Assembly: GCA_019637075.1 (NCBI GenBank)
Contig: JAHBWI010000004.1
Span: 310,001-374,000 of the forward strand
Direction: 5' to 3'
DNA from: Nitrospiraceae bacterium
GTDB taxonomy: Bacteria; Nitrospirota; Nitrospiria; Nitrospirales; Nitrospiraceae
DNA: 64,000 nucleotides
The translations under genes were made by a program, and so were the position numbers. Positions 17,314-25,557 of this stretch are shown here, one piece after another. The notes beneath the pieces are model-generated. The model did not search any database. It saw only the letters and a list, made by a program, of their open reading frames with translations, and was not told where the DNA came from. Within the stretch, counting starts at the first letter, position 1. Each line of letters begins with the position of its first letter.

Positions 17314-17861
17314 GATCGCATTCTTGCGGCCGAAGGATGCATGGGCTGTAGTGACCGTTCCGTTTGGCCTGGGCGACTGGGGGCTTTATCGTGGGTTGAG
17401 TCCGGTGACGATCTCACGTGATCCGTCTCGCCAATGGTCTTGCTGGGAGTTTTCATTCGTTCGTCGGCGCGCTAGAGAAATCATGGCTATTTTCGTTGGC
17501 ACTCAACCGATAACGCAGTGCCCTCAGAGGTCGCGGACATTCACGGGCACAATTGCTCACCGCGCCACCGGCACTCGCCAAATCAATCTGATCCTTGCCT
17601 CTGTGGCTACGGAAAAACCCGATCCTATGCTTGTTATGGTAGAGGGTTCGATGCGAGCAAGCAAGAGAGGGCCCCGGTCACCTGGAGGGTCGGCTGACTG
17701 CCACGACGAGCGGCGACGGATGAAGGATTCCGGTCGAAGAGTGGGATGGGTACGTCAGAGATCGCGAGAGGCCTTGGCACCAAGGCGGCACCAAATCGAC
17801 AGCCTCGTGATGTTGCAGGTTCAATCGGAAACGGAAGTAGTGGAGAATCTGGAGAAAAGTT
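17314..17861. other. Intergenic region upstream of the kinase operon
   Basis: About 550 bases between the histidine kinase start and tRNA-Lys. Several frames are open, but all run into the tRNA or show no protein-like composition. The region presumably contains the promoter of the two-component operon; no element is clear enough to name. Confidence 0.4.
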
Positions 17862-17937
<76 letters not shown>

Positions 17938-18043
17938 CACCGTAACTGCGTATGTAGGAACGAAAAACGTCAGGCGTGAAATGGATGTGCGGGCATCAAG
18001 CTTGGTATTGCCCTTTCACGACTCACGTCTCGCGTGTTGTTTT

Positions 18044-18119
18044 TGGTGCGCCTGACAGGATTTGAACCTGTGGCCCTCAGCTCCGGAGGCTGATGCTCTA
18101 TCCACTGAGCTACAGGCGC
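18044..18119 (-). tRNA. tRNA-Arg(CCG)
   Basis: A 76-base cloverleaf on the minus strand. Acceptor GCGCCTG pairs with CAGGCGC, the D arm is AGCTCAGTGGATAGAGC, the anticodon loop CTCCGGA gives CCG, the T arm contains GGTTCAAATCC, and CCA is encoded. It lies about 110 bases upstream (in minus-strand direction) of tRNA-Lys. Confidence 0.95.
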
Positions 18120-18166
18120 TCCAGCCGAACAACCCTGCCACATTAGCACAGCATTTCCTGTGCTGT

Positions 18167-18787
18167 CTAGCGTCCGGTTGCGCGGTCCGGACAAAACGCA
18201 TAGGGGAGGAGGATTTCCTCACTCATCGCTGGGCGAATCTGTCGGAGGACGTCCAGTGCTTCCCCTTCCAGCCTGGCGATTTCATCTTCCTCGCTTCGGA
18301 GTCCGGCAGACAGTCGTGCAATTGGCACGAAGGTTTGGACCGTGCAGGCTCCTTGCACGATCCCATCCGCTTCAGTGGGGACTCCCATCATCCGGCAGGT
18401 GATGGGACGGAATGCGTAGACCCCGCAGCTGCCGTCCGCTTGGAGTGCCGGGCAGGGGCGGTCTGCGAATTGTGCGACCAGGCGGTCAATGGTCTGATCT
18501 TTCCAGCCATCCAGGCTTGGGTCGGTCCGGAGTTCGGGGTAGGCCTGTTCCAGTTCAGCGACTTGTTCGGCGGCACGGGACTGGATACCGACGCGATGGT
18601 CGTCCGGCAAGAGTGTCAAACCGCGTCGCAATTCCAGCATGTCCAACTGCGTGACCGGAAAGGGGCCGATGCAGCAGGAGGAACAGCCCTGTCGGCAAGG
18701 AAGCTCATTCCCCAAGGAGACTCGGGCCTGATCGAACCAGTGGTCGGCGAGGGAGAACAGGGAATTTGTGGAGGCGGCGGCCCCCAT
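18167..18787 (-). CDS. YkgJ-family cysteine-cluster protein
   Basis: A 206-residue protein of the YkgJ/UPF0153 type, thought to bind zinc or iron. The pattern is present in full: CRQGCSSCCIGPFPVT near residue 31, then CPALQADGSCGVYAFRPITCR in the middle, and a late Cys near the C-terminus (AFCPD). Function is unsettled; some members are Fe-S or zinc proteins. It begins five bases after a 186-residue hypothetical gene, so both are likely co-transcribed. Confidence 0.82.
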   Translation of the reverse strand: MGAAASTNSLFSLADHWFDQARVSLGNELPCRQGCSSCCIGPFPVTQLDMLELRRGLTLLPDDHRVGIQSRAAEQVAELEQAYPELRTDPSLDGWKDQTIDRLVAQFADRPCPALQADGSCGVYAFRPITCRMMGVPTEADGIVQGACTVQTFVPIARLSAGLRSEEDEIARLEGEALDVLRQIRPAMSEEILLPYAFCPDRATGR

Positions 18788-18792
18788 TGGGA

Positions 18793-19353
18793 TTACTCCT
18801 CCATAGCGACGGTCAGGTCCACGATCAATTCGCCCTTGGGGGAGAAGAAGCCCTGGCCGTCGACTTGCACGATGCCGTTACACTGTTCCTGGTAGAACTC
18901 CAAAATCCATCCGTTGAAATCGTAACCCTCGTCGGTAATGTCGTCCTGGGCCATCCGCGTCGTCAAGATGAAACGGGCGCGAGTGACGTATTCGCTGGCA
19001 ATGCTTGCTTCGACGTCATCGAACGCGGCGAGGATGCGGAGGAATTCCTGTTGTTCTTGTTCGTATACATCTTTGAATGTGCCGCGATCTCGCACACAAA
19101 AGATTTGAACGGGCTTTCGATCTCTTGCGTATCCGAGCGATACCTGTGTCCAGGCCCACTCGTCGAGCAGCGCTTCATCCATGTCGGGCGGCAAAATCGG
19201 GAGCTGGCCCCGTGACTTGAGGAATTCGATCAGCAGTCGAAGCGGGGGGGAGTTCTCTTTCTGGCAAAACACGCGAGAATAGGTCACCGCCTCCGGCGCG
19301 GCTGCCTCGGCGGGCTGCGCCGATGCGGGAAGGATAGGAAGTTCTTTGCCCAT
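18793..19353 (-). CDS. Hypothetical protein in YkgJ operon
   Basis: A 186-residue soluble acidic protein without signal peptide. Recognisable stretches are VTYSRVFCQKENSPPLRLLI, LPPDMDEALLDEWAWTQVSLGY and a C-terminal FSPKGELIVDLTVAMEE. I do not recognise a domain. The start at 19353 is set by the open frame and position. Its stop lies five bases before the YkgJ-type start, suggesting related function. Confidence 0.65.
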   Translation of the reverse strand: MGKELPILPASAQPAEAAAPEAVTYSRVFCQKENSPPLRLLIEFLKSRGQLPILPPDMDEALLDEWAWTQVSLGYARDRKPVQIFCVRDRGTFKDVYEQEQQEFLRILAAFDDVEASIASEYVTRARFILTTRMAQDDITDEGYDFNGWILEFYQEQCNGIVQVDGQGFFSPKGELIVDLTVAMEE

Positions 19354-19479
19354 GGGCGGTCCTCGTATGCTTCAGTGGTACACGTCGAAAGAATCGTAGG
19401 GTACTCTACTCTGCGGCACCGGCCTGGCGCAAGGGCGCGCGGGGCGCAGTCCAGCCGCGCCAGATGCGTGTTTTTCCGG

Positions 19480-19508
19480 TTGACAGCCTATAGGCCTTTC
19501 GTTACACT
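19480..19508 (+). promoter_or_regulatory. Consensus sigma70 promoter of HU gene
   Basis: TTGACA at 19480-19485, exactly 17 bases, then TACACT at 19503-19508. Predicted start near 19515, leaving a leader of about 125 bases before the HU gene. This is one of the best promoter matches in the window. Confidence 0.7.
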
Positions 19509-19639
19509 CTCGCCCTGTTTTCGGGCTGAATCCACGAAATCAATGCAGTGTTGCAACTCCACGGCTGCAGGGACGAGCCCATAAGTACGCCACCTCAGTT
19601 CACCGTTCACTACTTATCGTCTTTCAAAGGGAGGGACGC

Positions 19640-19927
19640 ATGGCCAAGTCGATGACGAAATCGCAGATTGCTGACCATCTTGCCGGCAAGGCGGGGATTA
19701 CGAAGAAGACCGCCGTCCAACTGCTGGACGACCTCGCTGCCCTGGCCTACCGCGAGGCCAAGAACGCCTTCGTGGTGCCCGGCATTGGGAAGCTGGTGCT
19801 CGCCAATCGGAAGGCGCGCATGGGTCGCAACCCGCAGACGGGTGAGCCGATCAAGATTCCGGCCAAGCGGGTGGTGAAGTTCCGCGTGGCGAAGATGGCC
19901 AAAGACTCGATCCTCGGCAAGAAGTAA
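19640..19927 (+). CDS. HU-family DNA-binding protein
   Basis: A 95-residue HU/IHF-fold protein. The helical dimerisation part (MTKSQIADHLAGKAGITKKT) is followed by the beta saddle (VVPGIGKLVLANRKARMGRNPQTGE) and the DNA-binding arm ending with PIKIPAKRVVKFRVAKMAKD. The GRNPQTGE arm with Pro is the residue set that intercalates in HU and IHF. AAAGGGAGGGACGC precedes the ATG. It is a single gene with its own promoter and a strong terminator, as expected of an abundant nucleoid protein. Confidence 0.93.
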   Translation: MAKSMTKSQIADHLAGKAGITKKTAVQLLDDLAALAYREAKNAFVVPGIGKLVLANRKARMGRNPQTGEPIKIPAKRVVKFRVAKMAKDSILGKK

Positions 19928-19953
19928 GCTGTCGGGTCGAATGACGGTGGGGA

Positions 19954-19994
19954 AAGGGCCGGCGCCCGTGCAGGGGGCCGGCCCTTCCTTTTTC
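19954..19994 (+). terminator. Intrinsic terminator of HU gene
   Basis: AAGGGCCGGC at 19954-19963 pairs perfectly with GCCGGCCCTT at 19977-19986, followed by a T-rich tail (CCTTTTTC). It lies 27 bases after the HU stop. Confidence 0.85.
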
Positions 19995-20024
19995 GAGACG
20001 ATGATGGGTGCGAGACGAGAAAGG

Positions 20025-20297
20025 TCAGAACGATGGGGCGAGGCCGGTTCCCCCATGCCCATCGTGGCCGACAAAGCGCAATGCGTCCCCGTCCTGTACC
20101 ATCGAATCCTCGCTGGCAATTCGTTTGTTGATGGTGACGATCACTTTCTTTTCCCGCAAGAGCTGGAGAAGGTGACGCAGCCCCTGGCCCTGCCGCTGAA
20201 TGACCTGCCGAACGCTCAATGGCGCGGCGAGTTCGCAGGCAAGGTCCCGTTCGCCGTCGGTAGTTTGGAGTTGTCCCATCAAGGTGATCGTAATCAT
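20025..20297 (-). CDS. MoaD/ThiS-like ubiquitin-fold protein with C-terminal extension
   Basis: A 90-residue protein with the beta-grasp layout of MoaD/ThiS carriers: ITITLMGQL, a helix with VRQVIQRQGQGL, VIVTINKRIA and DGDALRFVGHDGHGG. Classical members end in Gly-Gly. Here a GHGG is followed by seven residues (TGLAPSF), so sulfur-carrier use would need trimming, or the protein has another role. AAAGGACC precedes the ATG. It is convergent with HU and divergent from the next small gene. Confidence 0.6.
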   Translation of the reverse strand: MITITLMGQLQTTDGERDLACELAAPLSVRQVIQRQGQGLRHLLQLLREKKVIVTINKRIASEDSMVQDGDALRFVGHDGHGGTGLAPSF

Positions 20298-20393
20298 CGG
20301 CCGCGGTCCTTTCAGTAAGTCGCTTTATGGTCTGCTGGTCGTGGGGGCGGGTGGTGATTGACTCCCCTGCCCGCTTCTCCCGATAATGTACGT

Positions 20394-20780
20394 ATGCAAA
20401 CTCTAGATCTCCAACGGCCGGGGATGCCCGACCTCCAGTTCGTGCTGATGGTTACAGCGCTCTGTACATCGGGACTGACCGATATCAACGTGCCGGACGA
20501 CCTGCGTCGAAAGGTGTTCGACAGTTGCTGGGCTTTGGTCAATACCGATCCTCCCCCCACCGATCCTCGCGAGCGCGTGCTTGATCTGCGATTCGGTACC
20601 GAGCTGACCTTGGATGCCATGGTGGTGACGATTCGCAAGGTGTTTGCGGAGGCAGGTGTATCGGTTCTGACGTGGGACCATCCGCCCAGCGACCCGACCA
20701 GGCCCAGCACTCCCGAAGCGGCGCCGCTGATCGAGCGGCTTCAGCAGCTGTACCCGCAACCTCCGTCTCCCTCCGAATAA
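20394..20780 (+). CDS. Hypothetical protein
   Basis: A 128-residue protein, MQTLDLQRPGMPDLQFVLMV at the N-terminus and a Pro-rich C-terminal tail. The middle (DDLRRKVFDSCWALVN, VLDLRFGTELTLDAMVVTIRK) predicts an alpha/beta fold. No family recognised. I choose the ATG at 20394 over the in-frame start at 20358 because the frame upstream reads through a pyrimidine-rich intergenic stretch. It precedes rfbC by about 180 bases. Confidence 0.5.
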   Translation: MQTLDLQRPGMPDLQFVLMVTALCTSGLTDINVPDDLRRKVFDSCWALVNTDPPPTDPRERVLDLRFGTELTLDAMVVTIRKVFAEAGVSVLTWDHPPSDPTRPSTPEAAPLIERLQQLYPQPPSPSE

Positions 20781-20956
20781 GCCCTCTGCGCAGTGAAGCT
20801 CAACCATCTCGGCCGATCCGCTGTCAGTATGGAGGAGGACTCCCGGCCGTTTCAACGGGGGATCCACTCCGACTCGATACAGAAAGGACACTTCCGTCGT
20901 CATTCGGAACTCGGTATCATGCGCGCTCGCACGTTTCCCATTGGCGAGGAGGCGCC

Positions 20957-21508
20957 GTGAAAATCACCCAATTGTCTCTTCCGGGCTTGTTTCAAATCGA
21001 TCCTGATGTCTTTGAAGATTCGCGAGGCCGCTTCGTCGAAGTATTTCGCGAGCCTCGTTATGAGGAGATCGGAATCGGCAAATCGTTTGTGCAGGACAAT
21101 CTGTCCTGGTCGGTGAAGGATGTAGTGAGGGGGTTGCACTATCAGCTGTCCAAGCCTCAAGGAAAACTGGTCATGGCCGTCAAGGGGAGGGTGTATGACG
21201 TGGCGGTTGATATCAGAAAAGGCTCGCCCACATTCGGTCAGTGGTACGGTACGGAACTGTCCGACACCAACATGCGGCAGCTCTATATTCCGCCGGGGTT
21301 TGCCCATGGGTTCTGCGTGTTGAGCGAGGAAGCCGGCTTTCTGTATAAATGTACGGAGCTGTATGCCCCAACCGATGAGCGAGGGATCCTCTGGAACGAT
21401 CCGGCCCTCGCCATTCCCTGGCCGGTCACGAGACCGCTCCTTTCACCAAAAGATTTGACCTACAAGCGCCTCGCCGACATGACGGACGAGTTGCCGAGTT
21501 TCGTCTAA
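20957..21508 (+). CDS. rfbC: dTDP-4-dehydrorhamnose 3,5-epimerase
   Basis: A 183-residue RmlC cupin enzyme that epimerises dTDP-4-dehydro-6-deoxyglucose in dTDP-L-rhamnose synthesis. Family segments are FEDSRGRFVEVFR, FVQDNLSWSVKDVVRGLHYQ (catalytic His in RGLHYQ), GKLVMAVKGRVYDVAVDIR, YIPPGFAHGF and YKCTELYAP (catalytic Tyr). Length matches the family. The start is a GTG with GAGGAGGC upstream; longer in-frame readings only add the previous gene's tail in another frame. rfbA, B and D are not in the window. Confidence 0.93.
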   Translation: MKITQLSLPGLFQIDPDVFEDSRGRFVEVFREPRYEEIGIGKSFVQDNLSWSVKDVVRGLHYQLSKPQGKLVMAVKGRVYDVAVDIRKGSPTFGQWYGTELSDTNMRQLYIPPGFAHGFCVLSEEAGFLYKCTELYAPTDERGILWNDPALAIPWPVTRPLLSPKDLTYKRLADMTDELPSFV

Positions 21509-21583
21509 ACCACGCTCCATCCGGTAGAGTGAATCCTGCCTCCAGCGCCGGCGGCAGGCTTGCCGTGGTGCTTTGCTTCATGG

Positions 21584-21606
21584 TATCTAGGAACGATTCC
21601 TAGATA
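21584..21606. promoter_or_regulatory. Perfect PerR/Fur-type operator
   Basis: Ten-base arms TATCTAGGAA and TTCCTAGATA around a central CGA form a perfect palindrome. It ends seven bases before the start codon of the Fur-family regulator, which fits autoregulation. Confidence 0.65.
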
Positions 21607-21613
21607 GGACTCA

Positions 21614-22069
21614 ATGAATCAGTCAACCCACGTCATCCACGATCAGTTTCGTCGCCAGGGGGTTCGTGTGACCCCGCAACGTGTCGCCATCTACGAGGCG
21701 CTGGCATCGACGACGAGCCACCCGACGGCCGATGCGCTCTACCGAACGGTCAAGCAGCGACATCCCATGATGTCCCGCAACACCGTGTACTACACGTTGA
21801 CGGCGCTGCGAGAGGCGGGACTGATCCAGGAAGTGAACGGTGGGGATGGAGTCGCCCGGTTCGACGCCAATCTCTCCCCGCATCACCATTTGATTTGTCT
21901 GGGTTGCAGACGGATCATGGACGTGATGGACGAGCGGCTGAATAGCTTGGCGGTCACCGAGCGTCAGGCACGTGGATTTCGGGTCGTGGGGCATCGAGTG
22001 GAGTTTCATGGGTATTGCCCGACATGCCGACAGGCTATGCCGGGCAAGCGTCGCCCAGCCGGGCGATGA
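21614..22069 (+). CDS. Fur-family regulator, PerR-like
   Basis: A 151-residue Fur-fold repressor. The winged helix contains VRVTPQRVAIYEAL, HPTADALYRTVKQRHPMMSRNTVYYTLTAL, and the metal/dimer half has RFDANLSPHHHLICLGC and a second CxxC (CPTC) forming the structural zinc site. NTVYYTL in the recognition helix plus the linked rubrerythrin gene argue for a peroxide-sensing PerR role, not iron uptake control. It is preceded by a perfect palindromic operator. Downstream at 40 bases is rubrerythrin, probably part of the same regulon. Confidence 0.88.
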   Translation: MNQSTHVIHDQFRRQGVRVTPQRVAIYEALASTTSHPTADALYRTVKQRHPMMSRNTVYYTLTALREAGLIQEVNGGDGVARFDANLSPHHHLICLGCRRIMDVMDERLNSLAVTERQARGFRVVGHRVEFHGYCPTCRQAMPGKRRPAGR

Positions 22070-22080
22070 GCGGCTTGTAT

Positions 22081-22094
22081 TGAACGATCATTCA
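22081..22094. promoter_or_regulatory. Imperfect palindrome before rubrerythrin
   Basis: TGAACGATCATTCA is palindromic except for one mismatched pair and overlaps the upstream edge of the rubrerythrin translation start region. Its ACGAT core is shared with the operator at 21584-21606, so it could be a second, weaker site for the PerR-like repressor. Confidence 0.35.
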
Positions 22095-22108
22095 TGTAAG
22101 GAGGACGC

Positions 22109-22537
22109 ATGGGCAAGAGCTTAAAAGGGACCAAGAGCCACGACAATCTGAAGCACGCGTTTGCCGGCGAGTCGCAGGCAAACCGGCGGTATCTCTATTT
22201 CGCGCGTCGCGCGGACATCGAGGGATATCCGGATATCGGTGGATTGTTCCGTGATACGTCGGAAGCGGAGACCGGGCATGCGTTCGGGCACTTGGACTTC
22301 TTGAAGGAAGTCGGGGATCCGGCGACGGGTATTCCCATCGGCAACACCGAAGCGAATTTGAAATCAGCGATCGAGGGAGAAACCTACGAGTACACCCAGA
22401 TGTACCCGGGTATGGCTAAGACCGCCCGTGAGGAAGGGTTCTCCGAGTTGGCGGAGTGGTTCGAGACGCTCGCCAAGGCGGAACGCTCGCACGCCAATCG
22501 CTTCACCAAGGGGTTGGACAGTTTGAAGCAGAGCTAG
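22109..22537 (+). CDS. Rubrerythrin (erythrin type, no rubredoxin domain)
   Basis: A 142-residue ferritin-like di-iron protein. Metal ligands are in [51 protein letters not shown] and [12 protein letters not shown] (E-x-x-H pairs). The C-terminal rubredoxin FeS4 domain of classical rubrerythrins is absent. It probably reduces peroxide with electrons from an external donor. AAGGAGGAC precedes the start. It lies in a regulator-rubrerythrin-Fe-S oxidoreductase-DUF3501 series, a combination known from other bacteria. Confidence 0.92.
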   Translation: MGKSLKGTKSHDNLKHAFAGESQANRRYLYFARRADIEGYPDIGGLFRDTSEAETGHAFGHLDFLKEVGDPATGIPIGNTEANLKSAIEGETYEYTQMYPGMAKTAREEGFSELAEWFETLAKAERSHANRFTKGLDSLKQS

Positions 22538-22643
22538 AAGCAGCGGTCGGTTTTCAGTGGTCAGCGATCAACGGAAGACGCGTTTGGTTTTCCTGTTGAT
22601 GGCTGGCTGCTGATGGCCGACAGCGTTGCTGCGCGGACACTCC

Positions 22644-23915
22644 ATGAACGGCCTCAATCTCCTCCAACCGATCGACTCTGCGGCGCTTGAGAAAGAGACG
22701 CTGCGGATTTATGACATTTGTGACGGCTGCCGGCGGTGTTTCAACCTCTGCCCCTCCTTCAACACCCTTCTTGACCGCATCGATGACTACGAGAGCGACG
22801 TCAGCAAGTTCGCGCCGGCCGATCACGAGCGGGTGGTGGACGAGTGTTACTACTGCAAGCTCTGTTTCAACCACTGCCCCTACACGCCGCCGCACCAATA
22901 TGCGATCGACTTCCCGTTGTTGATGGTGGTGTGGAAAAAGCATCTGGCTGAGCAACGAGGCACGCGGTGGCGGGATCGTCTGCTGATTCAGACGGATCTG
23001 TTGGGCCGGCTCGGCACGTGGTTCGCACCGCTCGTCAATTGGATGTTGGGGCAGGGCTGGGTTCGCGCGCTCATGCAATCGCTGCTGGGGGTGCACCAAG
23101 AGCGACAGGTGTTGCGGTACCAACCGGAAACGTTCGCCCGTTGGTGGTCACGCCGCCCGAGTGCTCAATCTGCCCCCGCCAAGCGGAAAGTGGCGTTGTT
23201 TGCCAGCTGTCTGGTCAATTACCAGGCGACGGATGTGGGCAAAGCGACGGTTCAGGTTCTGGAAAAGAACGGCGTTGAAGTGATCCTGCCGGAACAGTCC
23301 TGCTGCGGAATGCCCTCATTCGATACCGGGGACAGTGCCTCGATGGTGGCAGCGGCCAAACGGAATCTTGCCACCCTGACTCCGTGGGTCGAACAGGGCT
23401 ATGACGTGGTGGTGCCGGTGCCGAGCTGCAGTTTGATGCTGAAACGCGAATACCCGCAGCTGGTTCCCGGCGAGCAGGCTGGGAAAGTGGCGGCTCGGAC
23501 GTTCGATGTGTGCGAATATCTGATGAAACTGAAGCGAGACGGCGCGTTAGCGATGGATTTCTCGAAAAGCCCCGGACGGGTTGCCTACCAGATTCCATGC
23601 CACTTGCGAGATCAAAACATCGGTTTCAAGTCGAAGGAATTGATGGAGTGCGCGGGTGCCAAAGTCGAAGTGATCGAAAAGTGTTCAGGCCACGACGGGA
23701 CCTGGTCCGCCAAGACCGAGTTTTTCCCCCTTTCGATGAAGATCGCCCAGAAGGCCGTGCGGGTGATCGAACAGACGCCGGCCGACGTGGTGGCGTCCGA
23801 TTGCCCTCTCTCGGGGCTGCAACTCGACCAGGCTGGGGCTTCGTCTCATGTCGGTGGCAAGGGGGCGCGGCATCCCATTCAGATCGTGCGCGATGCCTAC
23901 GGCTTGCCCTCTTGA
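22644..23915 (+). CDS. GlpC/HdrD-like Fe-S oxidoreductase
   Basis: A 423-residue protein with two N-terminal 4Fe-4S motifs (CDGCRRCFNLCP and CYYCKLCFNHCP) and a C-terminal CCG-domain half (FASCLVNYQ, SCCGMPSFDTGD, VPVPSCSLMLKREYP, PCHLRDQN, KCSGHDGTW). This is the GlpC/GlcF/HdrD class of membrane- or partner-associated electron carriers. Neighbouring rubrerythrin and DUF3501 suggest it delivers electrons to peroxide detoxification. I take the ATG at 22644 (MNGLNLL), since an earlier TTG lacks support. Confidence 0.88.
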   Translation: MNGLNLLQPIDSAALEKETLRIYDICDGCRRCFNLCPSFNTLLDRIDDYESDVSKFAPADHERVVDECYYCKLCFNHCPYTPPHQYAIDFPLLMVVWKKHLAEQRGTRWRDRLLIQTDLLGRLGTWFAPLVNWMLGQGWVRALMQSLLGVHQERQVLRYQPETFARWWSRRPSAQSAPAKRKVALFASCLVNYQATDVGKATVQVLEKNGVEVILPEQSCCGMPSFDTGDSASMVAAAKRNLATLTPWVEQGYDVVVPVPSCSLMLKREYPQLVPGEQAGKVAARTFDVCEYLMKLKRDGALAMDFSKSPGRVAYQIPCHLRDQNIGFKSKELMECAGAKVEVIEKCSGHDGTWSAKTEFFPLSMKIAQKAVRVIEQTPADVVASDCPLSGLQLDQAGASSHVGGKGARHPIQIVRDAYGLPS

Positions 23916-23935
23916 ATCGGTAACGAGGAAGGCGC

Positions 23936-24538
23936 ATGACTGCCAACCTGATTAAGCTCGAAGACGTCATTCCCATTGAGGAATACGAGCGGCAAAGGGA
24001 AACCTACCGACAGCGGATCATCGCCTTGAAGCGTCGCCGACGGATTACGGTTGGAGACAAGGTTACGCTGGTGTTTGAAAATCGACAGACCCTCCAGTTT
24101 CAAGTGCAGGAAATGATCCGGGTGGAGCGAATTCTCGATCCCGCCAAGGTGCAGGATGAGCTGGACGTGTACAATGCGCTCCTGCCCGAGGATGGGGAGC
24201 TGAGCGCAACGTTGCTGATCGAACTGACGGATCCCGACACGATGAAACACTGGCTCGACCTTTTTATGGGGTTGGATCAGGGGGAGACGGTCGGACTTCG
24301 TGCCGGCGGAGACATAACGTACGGGCGGTTTGAGGGCGGTCACAGCCATGAGACAAAAATCAGTGCCGTCCATTTCGTCCGCTTCAAGCCGTCCGAACGG
24401 ATGGTGAAGGCGATCGGCGACCCGGCCGCACGGGTGGCCCTCAGCGTGACGCATCCCGGTTATGAGGCGGAAGCCGACGTGCCCTGGGACATGCGTCAGG
24501 AATGGCTCTCCGATCTGCAAGTACGTTGTGCCGGTTGA
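23936..24538 (+). CDS. DUF3501 family protein
   Basis: A 200-residue protein beginning near IKLEDVIPIEEYERQRETYR and continuing with KRRRRITVGDKVTLVFENRQ, MIRVERILDPAKVQDELDVYN and FVRFKPSERMVKAI. DUF3501 proteins are found beside GlpC-like oxidoreductases and rubrerythrins, as here (20 bases after the previous stop). Activity is unknown. No signal peptide or metal-binding cysteine cluster is seen, so it may be an assembly or coupling factor of the upstream oxidoreductase. Confidence 0.85.
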   Translation: MTANLIKLEDVIPIEEYERQRETYRQRIIALKRRRRITVGDKVTLVFENRQTLQFQVQEMIRVERILDPAKVQDELDVYNALLPEDGELSATLLIELTDPDTMKHWLDLFMGLDQGETVGLRAGGDITYGRFEGGHSHETKISAVHFVRFKPSERMVKAIGDPAARVALSVTHPGYEAEADVPWDMRQEWLSDLQVRCAG

Positions 24539-24597
24539 GTCTGGAATGGTAAGTTGATCAGTCCGCACTGTACGCGTAAACCGTTTGCCCAATAATC

Positions 24598-25350
24598 ATG
24601 GCTGCTGTTCTGCTCACCAAACGTATCGAATTCGCCGCCTCCCACCGTTATTGCAAGCCGGAGTGGGATGAGGCGAAGAACCGCGCGGTCTTCGGCGCCT
24701 GCTACAATGAGCCGGGCCACGGGCACAACTACATGCTGGAAGTGACGATCGCCGGTGAGGTTGATCGCCGCACCGGTATGGTCATCAACCTCTTTGACCT
24801 CAAGCGCATCCTCCTGCAGGTGCTGGAAGAATTCGATCACAAGCATCTCAATCTGGACTTGCCTTACTTTACGAAGCGTATTCCGACCTCTGAGAACATC
24901 GCCCGCGTGTTATGGGAAAAGCTGCAGTTCCAACCCGACATCGGCACATTGCACACGGTGCGACTTTATGAGGACGAGGATCTCTGCGCAGACCTCACGG
25001 CCGGAGGTGGGTTGGACGCGGCGTCAGTCACGCGGCGCTACTCATTCACGGCGGTTCATGAATCCCATGCCGGGCATACGTGGGACCTGTACGTCACGGT
25101 GCATGGCCGAATCGACCCTGAGACCGGCATGGTGACCGATATCGTAGCGCTCGACCGATTGCTCAAGGAGCGGGTCCTGGCCCTGTTCGACGGGCAGGAT
25201 CTTCGGACTGCCCTCGGCACGCAGGCTATCACCGGCGAATTCTTGGCCAAGACGGTGTGGGATCGGATCGTGTCTTTTGTCCCTGGTGGAGTCCTCCAAT
25301 CCGTGAGGCTGGTCCGAACACGTGACCTCGCGTATGAATACGCGGGGTAA
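24598..25350 (+). CDS. Tandem PTPS/QueD-like protein
   Basis: A 250-residue protein with two 6-pyruvoyltetrahydropterin synthase folds in one chain. The first (residues ~1-120) keeps zinc ligands His16, His41 and His43 (ASHRY, GHGHNY), catalytic Cys35 (FGACYN), and the DHKHLN and PTSENIA segments expected of QueD. The second (residues ~128-250) starts RRYSFTAVHESHAGHTWDL: it has a spaced H-x-x-H instead of HGH and lacks the FGxCxN stretch, so it may be catalytically dead. QueD (EC 4.1.2.50) makes 6-carboxytetrahydropterin for queuosine synthesis. Other queuosine genes are not nearby. Confidence 0.85.
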   Translation: MAAVLLTKRIEFAASHRYCKPEWDEAKNRAVFGACYNEPGHGHNYMLEVTIAGEVDRRTGMVINLFDLKRILLQVLEEFDHKHLNLDLPYFTKRIPTSENIARVLWEKLQFQPDIGTLHTVRLYEDEDLCADLTAGGGLDAASVTRRYSFTAVHESHAGHTWDLYVTVHGRIDPETGMVTDIVALDRLLKERVLALFDGQDLRTALGTQAITGEFLAKTVWDRIVSFVPGGVLQSVRLVRTRDLAYEYAG

Positions 25351-25557
25351 TGGATTCAGTCGGTCGTCCCTAGTCACCCTGCAGATTCTTCCCTAGCCTG
25401 GGCAGTTCTTGCCCGGTCCCTCGTATCAGACGCATGCTTTTCCCGCGAACGGCCCGGATTTCCTTGTATCAGCTTGCCCGCGCGCTGGCCTGAAAGTTGA
25501 ACACGACTAGGAGGCAAGGCAAGACCTTGGTGAAGGGATTTGGGGGAGGACGCAAGC

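Noticed and set aside
22541-22640. Possible dispersed repeat (GTCAGC/GGCTG-rich) before the Fe-S oxidoreductase
   Set aside because: Looks like common intergenic repeats but no second copy was found in the window.
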